A DNA stretch of 64,000 nucleotides from Sanghuangporus weigelae (Eukaryota; Basidiomycota; Agaricomycetes; Hymenochaetales; Hymenochaetaceae), in assembly GCA_033182465.1 (NCBI GenBank), contig CP137321.1, forward strand, positions 496,001 through 560,000. The letters run 5' to 3'. The position numbers were made by a program, and so were the translations under genes. The notes below the pieces were generated by a model that ran no database searches, was not told the origin of the DNA, and worked only from the letters and a program-made list of their open reading frames with translations. Below are positions 37,000 through 49,072 of this stretch, piece after piece. Numbering within the stretch: position 1 is the stretch's first letter; every line of letters starts with the position of its first letter.

Positions 37000-38044
37000 T
37001 TACTGGTCACCGAATATTCGAACCATGAGCGGGACGGGTATAGGAGGTCCTTTCCATGTCGGGTCATCATCGCCGATAAGGATTTCTGCGATAGTAAAGA
37101 ATCCATGTGCGTTGTAGAATTCCGTATTAGCTGCAGCATTGCTTGAGAGGAGGTACGTTGACCGGCCCTCGGCATCTGCTAAGTTTGTGATGGCGTCGAG
37201 CAAAGCTCCACCGTACCCACGACGTTGGAACTCAGGCGCAGTCGCTAGGGCGTTGACGCAGCGCATTCGTCGCCAGTCGGCGCCGAGTATCTCTTCGGCG
37301 AATTTGTCGAGCTTTCTGCCGACCTCATCGAACCTCTACAAAACACAATTTAGTTCAGAAAGAGCAATCAATGTGCAGAATGATCGAATCGTACCCTCCG
37401 CTGCATCTCGGTCTTTCCAACGATATCAAGAGCACGGTTAATCAGGCGGTATAGTTCGTCAATTTTCCTATCTATCTTGGACTTCTTGGATGCTTCTGGT
37501 GATGGAATACTAAACGAGCCATCAGAGCCTACAACAGAAGAAGTATCGCCGTCGCCGTGCACTTACGCGCATACCACAGCCCTCCCGTGATTGACTGAGA
37601 GTCCCCATTTTCGCCGTGCCCATTGCGACAGTCCGATGGCAAACTGAAGCCGTTGTATTCGATCGTATAACGTAGACTTCCGCGCATCCTAAAATAAAGA
37701 ATACTGTTTAGATGATTTGTTCTCTACAAAATCATAATGTAAATGCACGAACAGGGGTTTCACGGATGTATTTCTCCAGCGGGTCGTCTTCAATTCCTGT
37801 GACCAATGTTCGCAATGCTCGACGGATGTCGCCTTTATCGAGCGCATTAGAATAGCCATGATGAGAGCACTGTCCATGACCACGTACGTTTTCGCAAGTG
37901 CTTGACCACGATTTTCTCTAAGAGCAGATGATCGGTGGAGACAGCGTCTTCGAGAGCTAAGTAGCGCAATAGATGCTTCTCATCGGTGTCGAGAATTTTG
38001 ATCCCATCGGAATGATTGATGGAGGAATAGGACGGTCGAGGCAT
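37000..38044 (-). CDS. GNAT-family N-acetyltransferase
   Basis: Probable acetyl-CoA-dependent N-acetyltransferase of unknown substrate. It starts MPRPSYSSINHSDGIKILDT at 38044. Exons join as LEKIVVKHLRK + RDIRRALRTLVTGIEDDP, IRETP + DARKSTLYDRIQ, GRAVVCA + IPSPEASKKSK, and KTEMQRR + RFDEVGRK. The third join uses the acceptor after CTCGTTTAG, because the earlier TGTTGTAG leads to a stop. The GNAT core is ALATAPEFQRRGYGGALLD (acetyl-CoA pyrophosphate loop R/Q-x-x-G-x-G/A), then STYLLSSNAAANTEFYNAHG with the usual Y-x-x-x-G-F, and a last strand ending FGDQ. The layout resembles the fungal GNAT type with an N-terminal helical half. A decayed inverted copy lies 150 bp beyond its 3' end. Confidence 0.85.
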
Positions 38045-38603
38045 GAGGCGTCACGACCTCAGAAAACAGAAAAAGAAAGCCCGACAAGTCCAAACCTCGC
38101 CCAAGAGGACAGCGTAAACCAAGTGGAAAAAGATGGGGTCAAATATAACCGGCATTTCCGACGTTGCTTTTATCTCGGGCCAGTGGCACAGTGCAGGCTG
38201 CGCAGAACTCAGCACCCCGAACCGGTTACTGCGGTACCATCCTTATGAGGCAAATTTATGTCACATGCGTTTGCTTCCACTCGTTTTCTCTGATGCGATC
38301 ACGTCTTGACAAAATTGACCGCAGTGCGCAGCGAGCTGATTTTCCACGCCCAAGCATAACGTATGGCACTCCAGCGCCGGCTCATCCGGATATAAGCAGA
38401 TTGACACCATTTATGATTTTTACGTTGTGAGAGATTATTAATTGTACAAAAGGATAAACTAGGCGAAAGCACACATACGTATATACGCCTGAAGACGATG
38501 CACAACAACTTTGGACAAAGCAAGAATGATTCTATGATATAACGATTGAATAAGGATAAGCATCAAATATAGCAAAAGAAACCGTTTTGGAATGAATCAG
38601 TTA
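38045..38603. other. intergenic region between the GNAT start and the RTC1 end
   Basis: Holds the promoter of the minus-strand acetyltransferase and the polyadenylation region of RTC1. Nothing else was recognised. Confidence 0.5.
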
Positions 38604-41600
38604 TCATGCAGCTAGCTTCTCACTAGCAGTCCAACAGTAATGACCGCAGCCCGCGGCGCAGGGATGTCCTGAGATTTTGATTGTCGACTGGTCAGGAAGC
38701 GAACTGCCACCTCCGAGGCTCGGCGAGCTCGCGCTACCTCCCTCAGATGCAGCTTCAATACGCACGCGATGTCCGCGATTGTCTTGAGTAACAGAGGATA
38801 GTTCGATCATCGGCCGTTGCATGTAGAACCGATGATAACAATCACGGTGGCCGCCGTGCGAACATACGGCGCACACGAACAACGTCGAACGGACCGGTAA
38901 GTGACTGGATGCGCAGTCGTCAGGATACTCCTTTCCGGAAAGATAACAGAAGGAGCAATTACCCACCAGATAGCACACATGATCGCAGCTCTCTTGCATT
39001 CAAAGCATTGGCTGAAACCGGTCCAAGATCGATCAACACCTTCTTTTTGCCCCAGTGCGTGTTGCAACATCGGCTTGTGACACGATGCGCAGGTAGAATG
39101 CACAGTCGTCTGAACTTGCGTTGATTGCCGGACTTCAACTGACGGAGTGTACTTCCGAATATACGCCAGAACTTCGTACATTCGGAAGCGGGAGAGGATA
39201 TCTGTGAGTACATTAATAAGTTCGGATTCGGATTAATTATTAAGGGAAGCGAACCAAGATATGCCTCGATGAATTGTAAGGCTCTCCATGTTGAGATGCC
39301 TAGCTCCGACGGCGCTATGCAAGAAAGCATAGCACAGAGCTGGACATCACCCTGAATATTCACGCCTTCAGTATCACGACAGTTTGAATGAAAATGATGC
39401 ACTGACATTTTCCGCAAGGCGATCTACAATCTCTCTCAACGCGTTCCATGCTGTCTGTCGATAGCAATTTTCTGCATCTTTAATAGCCAGACGATTCCAT
39501 TCTAGAAAGCGCATCTCTTGCTCATCCACGAAATATTCATTTCCGGTACGAGTTGATTGTTTATTGGTCGTGGAAATGCCTTGCGGGTGGCCGAGGTTAC
39601 TTCTTTGTGATGGTGCTAATGAAGTTGTTTCCGCAAGTGCTTCAGATTCGGAAGGCCCAGCCTGACCCTGGGTTATCGACTTATCTCCACCTGCCATTAC
39701 TGTTAATACACTACTCTGAGAGTCTGTTCGCTGCAGATCGTAATCACTCTTCAACTTCGCTTTAGAGCTCGATACCACAGACGCGTGAGTTGAGGTTCGG
39801 CTTCTGGCTGGTCGCTTCAAGGACGCCGAACGCGCGGCCGTCGTCGACGCAACCGAGTTGTCGGATTCAGATTCGGAAGACGCAGGAGATACGGAGTCTT
39901 CCTTCTCGTCTTCAGCCCATCCGTTGTCATCATGCAGTCCAGGACTCGAAACAACACGAGTTCGAGCCCACGAAGCAAGGCTGACAGGCGAGCTTATACT
40001 TTCTGTGCTGACTCTAGCTTTCATGGATTCGGGACGATGTTCAGGAGGTAGTGCAATCACTTCTTCATCGGATGAATCTTCATTTAGTGCACCTTCACCC
40101 ACTTCACGCGAAGCGCGAGATCTATTTGAAGTATGTCGATCTTCACTGCCACCAGTTTTGGATGAGGAGCTGCGTCGCAGTGACAGCCGTCGCGGTCGGT
40201 CAGCAGGGCCGACACTGACGCTCTTGCTTCTCATCTTGCTTTCGTCATCCAATGCGGATTGCTTTCCATTTCCAGGGCTAGCCACGTCCGGTGAGAGTGC
40301 TGAGGAAACGGGAGAGCGAGCGGAAGGAGTCATAGCCCTTGATACTGATGCAAGTCCCCCAGAACGTTTTGTCGCCACTTCGCGTATTAAGCTCGGAGGA
40401 TCCGAGGATGACGATCGCGTATCTTCCGTTTTGTGAGGCGATTTTCTTACTGTGGGCACAGTAGCAGGAGCGGAAGCAGAGTGCGGAACGCCAGGAACTG
40501 AATTCCTATGGGATAATGGCGGTGATGAGGGTTTCAACACTATATCCTCGAGTAAAGATCGCAGTAGAAGCCAGACGCGCCCGGCCTCATAGTTTCCTGT
40601 CTCAAATGCGGTCTTATGTCCCATACTCAAAATATGAACTACGTCAAAAGAATGAATTTCGACTCACCTCAGCGTTCAGTTCGCATAAAGTCAGTCGATC
40701 TGCTCCTTCCATTCTGTAACTTCGTGCCAGAAAAGTGAAGGCATCCCATTCCTCTGAATCAGTTGCATCAAAGATGGTGCCGACCGATTGAGATGTTGGT
40801 GTGTATCGTTTATCGCCTAATCTCTTGAGTGATCCGGTCTTCTCGGCGGAATCAACTTCTTGCCCTCGCTCACTGCGAAATAATATAGACTATGTCAAAT
40901 CCAAATCTAATGAGAAAAAGAAAAAGAACTTACACATCATCGTATGGTATTTCCCATTGTCCAACATTATCAGAAACAAACGTTAGAGAACCAGTAGGCG
41001 TCCATGTCAGAGCAGTACGAGGCACAGAATCGAGGGGCTTGTCACAGTAGCGCAAGTCCATCTGCGAGAACGCGCCGGAAGGGTGCTGAACCCATATATC
41101 GTGCGAGTCCGCAAAAGTCATATCTAGCCGAGGGATATATATATGAATGACATAAGCATAGGATGTTCCGCCGACTATTGTATTGCATTTTGATCTTCAC
41201 CTGATACACCGCCCTCACAGTTGCTTCCTTCAACAGTCCATTTAGCGATCCATGGACGCCGCACATCCCAGATTTCGATCAAGTCTCCGGATCTTTGAGT
41301 TACATCCCTGTCTGAATCTACTTCGGTTCCTCCGTCGCCATGTTGGGCGATGTCTGTCCTAATGCTGCCAGGGCTGTTCTGCCGGGGTACAGCATTGTCA
41401 TTGAATTCAGTGAGAACACCTGATGTATTCACGGAAGAGGAAGGCATGGTCTTTGTCGCGGGATTGTACGCAGACTCATTATAAGAAGCAATGGCAAGTT
41501 CCGTTTCGTATCCCGGACGCCACAGCACTCGGCGCACAGGGTAAGAGGCATGCAATATGTATGCGGGTTTCCGGGACGTTTGAGACTGAGTTTCCTTGAA

Positions 41601-42837
41601 ATCCCAGACCTATCAAAATGGAAGACAGAAAGCCGTAAGTAAGCCCACGTGGCTCTCGAGTATGGGGGATTGATCTACCTTCACAGTTCGGTCCAGTCCA
41701 GCGCTGGCTAGCCACCCTCCACTGACGCCTGCTTCATTCCAATCAAGAGATAAAATAGCCCCTGTATGAGCAAGTGGTACTCTTTCGACAAGTCCTTTTT
41801 GTCCCATCCTCAAGTCCCAACTGTGTGATTGGATGATTCATGAGTAAGATATGAAAGCTTGAAAAGCCGAGCAATGATCTTACCGGCACATTGAACCACT
41901 ATCAAGACCCGTGATTGCATGTAAGGGTTCGAGAATGGAAGGCGAAAACATGACAGTGCGAATAGCGAACGAGTGATGAATGTGAAGGAACTCCTTTGAT
42001 AGATTCCTCAAATCCTGGCCGAAATGTCAATTACCGAATCAAATGAAGACTGATGACAACGCACCCAAACTCTCAGGTAGCCATCGGAGGAGCCGGTACT
42101 ACAATAATGGGGCATTACGCTAGAGTACGACAGTTTATTGATTGATCGCGCGTGAGCTTTCTTCTTCGACTCTAGATAGATATGTCCATCTCCGGGCCTA
42201 ACAGCTTAAACTTCGGACATACCATATTTCAAGGATCCCGATTTGTACAAGTCCCAAAGCAGTATTTCACCATTTCTGGCACTCGTCAAAATCTTCGTAT
42301 CAAATGCTTCGTATCGTCAGCTCGGTAAGGCAGAGGGAAACATATGGCGCGTGAGCGACAAGTAAATTCACCTTTATGACACCAAGCAACATCGGTCATG
42401 GCGCTGTCGACTTTGAGTCCGCTTCCTGACCAATAGTTCTTTGAAGCGTCGATCCGGAAGCCACCCTTTCCGATAGCATACTTGTATTCCGAAGCAGGCC
42501 TTTCAGTGCCATCTGATACACGAAGTATCCTCAAAGCTGTACAACGCATTCAAAATTAGCGCCAGTCTTTGACTCAAAAGCAGACAATTCATTTACAGTC
42601 TTTTCCGGCGACGACACAGCGCTTGCCATCTGGGCTCTTAGAAATAGCGGATCCTCCAGCTGAGCTTGCTGCGTATAATGTGACAGCTCGAGAAGGACCC
42701 TGATAGCCATGCGTCCGAGAGTCTGAGAACGTTTCAGGCGGCGACTGGACCTCATGCAGTGACTGTAATCCTGAAAGATGAAGCGTTGGCCTTGCTGCTG
42801 GTGTGGGTAGCGGAGTGGAGAAAGGATTATGCAGCAT
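38604..42837 (-). CDS. RTC1: SEA/GATOR2 complex WD-repeat protein RTC1 (WDR24)
   Basis: Vacuolar/lysosomal-membrane regulator that relays amino-acid supply to TORC1. The N-terminal half encodes WD repeats: VVAGKDS + LRILRVSD, AWCHKGEF, ILTSARNGEILLWDL-like, HSFAIRTVMFSPS-like, WLASAGLDRTVKVW and EIWDVRRPWIAKW. A Ser-rich disordered middle (about 39400-40550) follows, with DEEVIALPPEHRPESMKARV. The C-terminus is Cys/His-rich: CASCHKPM, CFECKRAA, CAIC joined across an intron to CAVCSHGGHRDCYHRFY, and HPCAAGCGHYCW. That is the WDR24-type zinc module. I chose the ATG at 42837 because upstream in-frame codons are not ATG. About ten introns interrupt the first half, and exon limits between 40.6 and 42.5 kb are approximate. 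Confidence 0.88.
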
Positions 42838-44070
42838 TTTGGTTTGCACAAGACGTGAATCCTCTAAGAGTAACGCAGGCCTTAGCTACCGGTCCTAATC
42901 TAATGCCCTCCGATGAGGAATAATTTGGCTGCAGCCATCGTCTGCTGCAGGGATTAGAAAGAGCTTGTTATGATAAAACGATACGATACGATACAGGAAG
43001 CTGACGCGCGATGATGTTGGCGCAAAAACAAAAGGGTCACGTGTAGAACAACAAATTCCATCCTCGGTCGGATCCGCCATTACGTTTCACCGTCACCCAA
43101 CGTTAACGAGGTTTGACGGCAAACTCATTGTCTCAAAAAGCCATCCTCAATGGAGGCCATCAAGCTCACTCTGGATCCGACTCTTACATTGGAAGCGTAA
43201 TATACAACGTCAAGATGTGGAAGCTCACTTGCAATCACTAGGTGCGACAACCCGAGCTGTCGATGCACCGCCGAGTGGACCTTTCACCTGAGTTCGTTGG
43301 AGTATGATCTCGTCTCGCGCCAGAACAGCATCTCTATTCTTCGCGTTGCAGGAGATGTATCATGAATCACCTATCCTCCTTAACTACATACATCTGATCA
43401 AGGCGCTCTCACTGGTACACTCATTAGGGCGATCTGCGTGAACAATCGGCACAGAAGCAAGATGCTTTCACTGATGCGAATTATCATGATAGTTGCCTCT
43501 GCTAGGTCATTTCTGACATATCCACGGCATGGAAAGGAATTATGCTTGCACGTAATTTCCTTTTCTCCGCTGCCATGCGCGATAATTTGATGAGCTACCA
43601 TCTGACCATCTGCTTCACAATCGTTTGTTGTACAGATAGCTCGTAATGAGCGATGAGAGAACTGTTATGTCGCTTCCCGAGGCACCTCACAACCCACGCT
43701 ATCTCGAGAAGCGCATGGGCATCGGCTTCTCGAGTTATTTTTCACGCGGAATGATCTTTCGTCGCGGTTCAGGGTGTTTGTCCTCGCCGATGACATGGAA
43801 AATATTCTGTTGGAATCAATGGCACGGTAAAAATAGAATACATCGGCTGTGGTCGTCTGCACTGCTCCGCCTTATGGTGAGTTGCCACCTGCCTTGTGAA
43901 TCGCACTCGTCTCTGCACGCGGTCTCATTGTGTCCTGCTTCTTCCAGTAACTCATGGCAACCGAACATACGTATAAATGCCTGCTCACTCTCACCAGTGG
44001 AGTGCATCGGTACCCTCTTCTTCAACACCTGGCCTCTTGACCATCTTCCTCTGTACTCGGAATCCTCACT
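42838..44070. other. intergenic region RTC1 / secreted protease
   Basis: A 1.2-kb region between two divergent genes. An open frame of 186 codons starting at 43646 overlaps the protease signal-peptide exon in another frame and has no family features. A TATA-like box lies at 43972. I recognise no gene. Confidence 0.5.
43972..43978 (+). promoter_or_regulatory. TATA-like box of the secreted aspartic protease
   Basis: TATAAAT, 99 bp before the protease start codon, a normal distance for a fungal TATA promoter. Confidence 0.5.
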
Positions 44071-45646
44071 ATGCAGATCAAAATCGCTGCTCTTGTTTCT
44101 CTTCTCCCTCTCCTTGCTCAGGCTTCGCCTACCTCATCTTTGTCAGGAACAAAGATATTCCTTACCAAACGGTCATCCGTCGTCAAAAATGGCGTGGTCA
44201 ACATGAATGGATTACAATCTCACATCCAGCAAGTACAAGGGTACGTGTCTTCATTGGCTCTCTATCTACGCTATCTCAGTCCTTCCATAGAAAAATTGCG
44301 CGTGGTTTCGCCAACTACGAAAAGAATACAGGCAAAGTCCATCCTAATTACCGCAACACGACCACGACTACTCGCAAGCGTGACACGGGTACAGTCGCTT
44401 TGACTGACGATGACAACGAGCTTTGGCAGGGTAACATCCAAGTTGGCACACCACCAGTACAGTTCGCTGGTGAGAGACATATAAAGTCATATAATTACTA
44501 ATTCCTCATTACGGATGGTTAGTTGACTTTGACAGTGGTTCAAGTGATCTCTTCCTGCCGGGACCCGATTGTGGCCAGACTTGCGAAGGACACACGATTT
44601 ACGATCCTTCACAGAGTAGCACATCCCAGGATGCTGGCCAGGATTTTCAACTCGCATTCGGTGATGGCTCCACAGTAGAGGGCGAGCAGTTCACTGACAC
44701 GATCACAATTGGCGGACTCACGGCAACGAATCAGGCAGTCGGTGCTGCAACGCAGTACTCAGATGGCTTCGAAGCAGCTAACTTCCCGCCGGATGGGCTC
44801 ATGGGCATGGCATTCCAGTCGATCTCGGAGTTCAACAAGGTGTATGTGATTCTGCCCTAAGAACAAATTTCATCTTACTGACCAGCACCTTTGTACAAAG
44901 TCCCGTATTCCAATCGCTCTCAGAACAACAACAGACCACACAGGGTGCATTCGGGTTTACGCTCCTCGAGACATCCGGCTCTGAGCTATTCCTTGGTGGT
45001 GTCGACACTTCCAAGATTTCCGGTGACCTGACGTTCACGCCCGTCACGCAAGAGGGTTTCTGGCAAATCTCAGTTGACGGCGCAGATGTTGGCGGGCAAT
45101 CCGTCTCGGACACTCAGGATGCTATGTAAGGCTATGATCTACATAATCTTGGCCAGAGTTCAGATTGCTTATTCACATCTCAGCGTCGACACGGGAACCA
45201 CATTGCTCATCGCAGACACTCAGACTGTTGATAATATCATTCAAGCAGTTCCTGGAGCGCAAGATGCTGGCCAGGGATTCTTCACGTTCCCATGCGACTC
45301 GGCACCCGACAACATCGCGTTGACGCTTGGTGGAAAGCAGTTCACCCTTTCGGGGGACAGCATCAATTTAGGTCAAGCCGAAGAAGGTTCAAGCGATTGC
45401 GTCAGCGGCATCATTGCCGACGACTCTCAAGGTATGGAAGGTTACTATTTTTTGTTGTTCCTACGGATGATTAATCTTCTGCTCCAACACAACAGGTTTC
45501 TGGATCTTGGGTGATGTCTTCCTTAGGAACGTCTATACTTGTGAGTTCTTGATACAATTGTAACCGTTGCACACGCAGCTGACCGCATCACTCATCAAGC
45601 GTTTGATGTTGACAACAGTCAAGTCGGCTTTGGAGACCTCGCTTGA
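44071..45646 (+). CDS. secreted pepsin-like aspartic protease (family A1)
   Basis: Extracellular acid endopeptidase. A signal peptide (MQIKIAALVSLLPLLAQASP) and propeptide precede a basic TRKR, a likely Kex2 site, before DTGTVALTDDDNELW. The first catalytic motif, VDFDSGSSDLFLPG, is made across an intron, and the second, VDTGTTLLIA, follows another. ELFLGGVDTSKISG, GFWQISVDGADVGG and the ending FDVDNSQVGFGDLA are typical. The N-terminal aspartate is in DSG instead of the commoner DTG, a known variant. The flap reads LAFGDGSTVEG, with Phe where pepsins have the flap Tyr. One disulphide pair (CGQTC) sits in the first lobe. About seven short introns are present. Its neighbours give no pathway context. 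Confidence 0.92.
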
Positions 45647-46986
45647 TTCACAGTCGCTACTCCCCGCCTCTTCTTCCGTTGCTGTCGCTTGTTGTTGTTC
45701 GATCCATAAATAAACACAGAAGTGACTTGCTTCGTTGCTATTTCGCCCGATTTCAGGGTTCTAACTTTATCCTCGGGTTTATTTATCACTTCGCTTACAA
45801 GTGTTGTATTATCTTACGGGACCTTCGCATTCATGGAACTGGACGTTGTTCACATAGAATACTAATGATAGTTCTTTGATACTAGTGGATGATTTGCGAT
45901 TTGGGAAAGTTTCTCGAGGGCTGTGGGAGAGGGGTGTGGTAGCTTGCACAACATGACGACAATCAATTCTTTCGGAGAGGGACGTCTCGATGCTCAGAAC
46001 TTTCGCTCGCATACGTGGCCTTCATGTATCATTACTTCTGTTCGTTCGCACTGCTCTGTAGTCCCGTTTTTGGCAGCGGCGAAAAGATCAACCATTGTCA
46101 ACCTGTGTTGACCCGGATCTGTTGGAGTCACGATGAGGCCTTTCGTACAAACTTGTTTAGTCGTTCATGACGTTTCGAGGAGATGTGTAAAAGAGATCAT
46201 TTCTCAATAATGTCAACTTTGAGAAGCAAAATGTATTCTTACATGTTTAACTTATTGTCGGATCAAAAATATTAGACGCTGTATATTTGTTGAAATGATG
46301 ATGTGGTAAATTTAACGTATCCTCCTGATATGCTCTACAAACAAAGAAGTCTACTTATCAGGAAGAGTGGTTTGTCTGATTTGCGGCGCCGGCGACCGAT
46401 CTTTGTCCCTCCTGGCCAAAAAGCGCCTCCGCACTGTACGTTCGTCCGGAGGCGCTTCCACACAATTTTACTTACATTCGGATCATAATACTGGCCTTCT
46501 TCTCTTCCCGTATTGACTCCTTTTCGGCGTAATCAAGGATACACGCATATATATATATATATAATCCCATGCTTCCGTAAGATTGACAATCGTTCTGCCA
46601 CAGTAACTGTATAATTTCCTCCTCTCGCCGTTCTGTTACGACCGTAAGGAATGCTTTTTATTCCGCGTCGATACGGTCAGGACGACTTCTATTTTGTTTG
46701 CCATAAAAAACGGCACTTATAATGCACTATCCCAAAGCTCTGCACAAATAATATTCACCATTTAGTTGAAGCGGAATTGTACCGGAGAGGAGGTTTGATT
46801 CTAGACCAGAGTCTACAACAAATGATAGAAAAATGTCCGTATCTCTAACAATGTCTGACAAACAATTTTTGGGTTTTAAACGTCTGAACACAATATCTAC
46901 GCCCATGCAAATCAAGAAGAGGTCCCAAGCAAATAAAAGAGAATAAGAGCGACAGAAGGAGTGGGGCTCGGGCAAAAAGCGTCTAA
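45647..46986. other. convergent intergenic region with hairpin and (AT)n
   Basis: No gene recognised. The region holds the 3' ends of the secreted protease and of UXS1. It contains a GC-rich perfect hairpin (46421-46457) and a short (AT)n run around 46547-46564. Confidence 0.5.
46421..46457. repeat. perfect 11-bp inverted repeat (hairpin)
   Basis: AAGCGCCTCCG at 46421-46431 is repeated inverted at 46447-46457 with a 15-nt loop. It is unusually GC-rich against its AT-rich surroundings. It could be a fragment of a small mobile element or an RNA stem; function unknown. Confidence 0.6.
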
Positions 46987-48636
46987 TCACAAACTGCCCT
47001 CAGCCATCTTCGCCTTGTAGTAACGCACCATCTCCTCAAGACCCATACGTACGGTCCATCGAGGTTGCCAATCAAGCACCTTCTTGGCGCGCGTAGTGTC
47101 GGGCTTACGCTGCTGCGGGTCATCCTTCGGCATAACCATATTCTTCACGCCTACGCGCTTCGCATTCTCCACACCATCCTCCTTCTGAACTTTCTCGACA
47201 ACCTCTCGCACAACGTCTGCGAATTCGGCGATGGTGAATTCTTCGTTGTTGCCGAGGTTGATAGGCTCAATAAAGTCCGAGTTCATGCATGCGATAAGCC
47301 CGTCGATGAGGTCGTGGATATACTGGAAGGACCGAGTTTGTTTTCCACCACCGTAGATTGTCAAATCTTCTCCACGCAATGCTTGAACGATGAAATTGGA
47401 AACGACACGTCCATCGGAAGGATTCACTATCAGACAAGTCGTGAGCGCAAAGATATCAATAAAAAGTCCGGTCCATCGCCGATACTGTATATACTTACTT
47501 CGCGGACCTGATGTGATAAAAATAGTAGTTTAATATAGATATCGGGATGAAATGGCGATTAGACCTCACCGTAAGTATTGAAGATTCGTGCTACTCGGAC
47601 ATCCACACCGTCCTGGTGATGGAAGCCATAGGTCAAGGTTTCCGCAACGCGCTTTCCTTCATCATAGCAGGCGCGTACGCCAATAGGATTGACGTTCCCC
47701 CAGCTATATTTGTCCACTTTAGGATGCTAATTTAATGACGCGAACTAGAAGCAAGCGCTCACTAAGTTTCTGGCTGTGGATGAACTTCGGGATCACCATA
47801 TACCTCTTATCTCAATGTTAGCCTCTGACGACTGAATTGCGAGGGAAGACTGGTTCTCACCTGAGGTACTGCTGATCAAGAATCGTGCCTTTGTTCGCTT
47901 GGCGAGTCCCAGCATGTTGAGAGTGCCAAGGAACGAGGTCTTAATCGTCTTCACAGGATTCGACTGGTAGTGAGGAGGCGATGCAGGACATGCCAGGTGG
48001 TAAATTTCTGCAGATAAGTTAGCACAAATTCGACATAGCAAAGTTCATGGCACACTCACGGTCGCATTCAATCATGAATGGCTCTACAACATCGTGGCGG
48101 ACCAGCTCAAAGTTCGGATGGCCAACCCAATGACTCAGATTGGTGCGGGAGCCGGTGAAGAAGTTGTCCAGCACGGTGACTTCGTGCCCGAGGAGCATGA
48201 GGCGATCCACAAGGTGCGATCCGACAAATCCGGCTCCACCAGTAACCAGGATGCGCTTGCGCTTTGACGGTGGAAGTAGCTTCACGGGAGGGAAGCGACT
48301 TAAAGTCGTATAGGAGATAGAATGCGTGTCGGGGTGGAAGATAGACTTTGACTGATACATGTCTACATCACCACCGGTGAACCACCCATGGTCATCATCG
48401 ACCTTGATAATCTCCTGCTCGACGTCTGAAGAGCCATTGGGAGTGGGTTTGGTATGTGTCGTGTTCACATAATGAGGACGGAGGTAAAGAGCGCGCAGGG
48501 CGCTAAGAGGCACTTCACAGTTGAAACCAAACCTAGTAAAGCCAACTGTGCTAATCTCGTTGCCCTCCTTGTCTAGGGTGGTGGTCTGTGGTGCAAATAG
48601 ACTACGGTTAGTAGGGTATTTGGAAGTGGCAGCCAT
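46987..48636 (-). CDS. UXS1: UDP-glucuronic acid decarboxylase (UDP-xylose synthase)
   Basis: Short-chain dehydrogenase/reductase family enzyme that turns UDP-glucuronate into UDP-xylose for cell-wall and glycan synthesis. An N-terminal extension of about 120 residues precedes the NAD-binding [18 protein letters not shown]. Then come [44 protein letters not shown], the catalytic Tyr/Lys pair in [30 protein letters not shown], and [14 protein letters not shown]. It ends [10 protein letters not shown] 9-nt exon (47507-47499) supplies the PR part of the conserved GPRM. The exons on either side are out of frame with that motif without it. Divergent from bystin, 436 bp apart. Confidence 0.95.
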
Positions 48637-49072
48637 TGCAAAGAGAGGGGGATATGAAGAAAGGGGCAAGAGGGCACTATCAGACCGGTACGCGCAGACA
48701 GTCGACGACTGATCACTTTATAAAAAGAGCGAAAAGAACGGCGGCAATGATGATGATGATGGGATGGGCGTGATTGGGCCTGAGACCGACGCGTCGAGAT
48801 TCAATGCTCAATATCCCACGACCGGTATCAAAATGAAGCGAATGAAGAAGGAAATAATCGACTCGCCAGTATTTTCTGCGATGGCCTTGCACCGCCCGAC
48901 ATCGTTGCTAGTGGTGAGAATAAATAGAATAGAATAATTCCGTACGGGTTCTATCGTGATGTGATGATCAGCGTAACTTTAGCATTCACTTGCCTTATTG
49001 GGTACCTACCGCCGATCTCCTCAAAGCATTTTAATTTTTTTTTCTCACATGCATCTAGGCCCATCCGAAGTC
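48637..49072. promoter_or_regulatory. divergent promoter region UXS1 / ENP1
   Basis: A 436-bp region between opposite starts. A short ATGATG run lies near 48748 and a poly-T tract just before the bystin start. No strong TATA box or known factor site was seen. Confidence 0.4.

Noticed and set aside
39858-40436. 192-codon plus-strand ORF opposite the Ser-rich part of RTC1
   Set aside because: Antisense shadow of the low-complexity RTC1 exon.
43646-44206. 186-codon ORF overlapping the secreted protease start
   Set aside because: It overlaps the signal-peptide exon in another frame and has no recognisable features.
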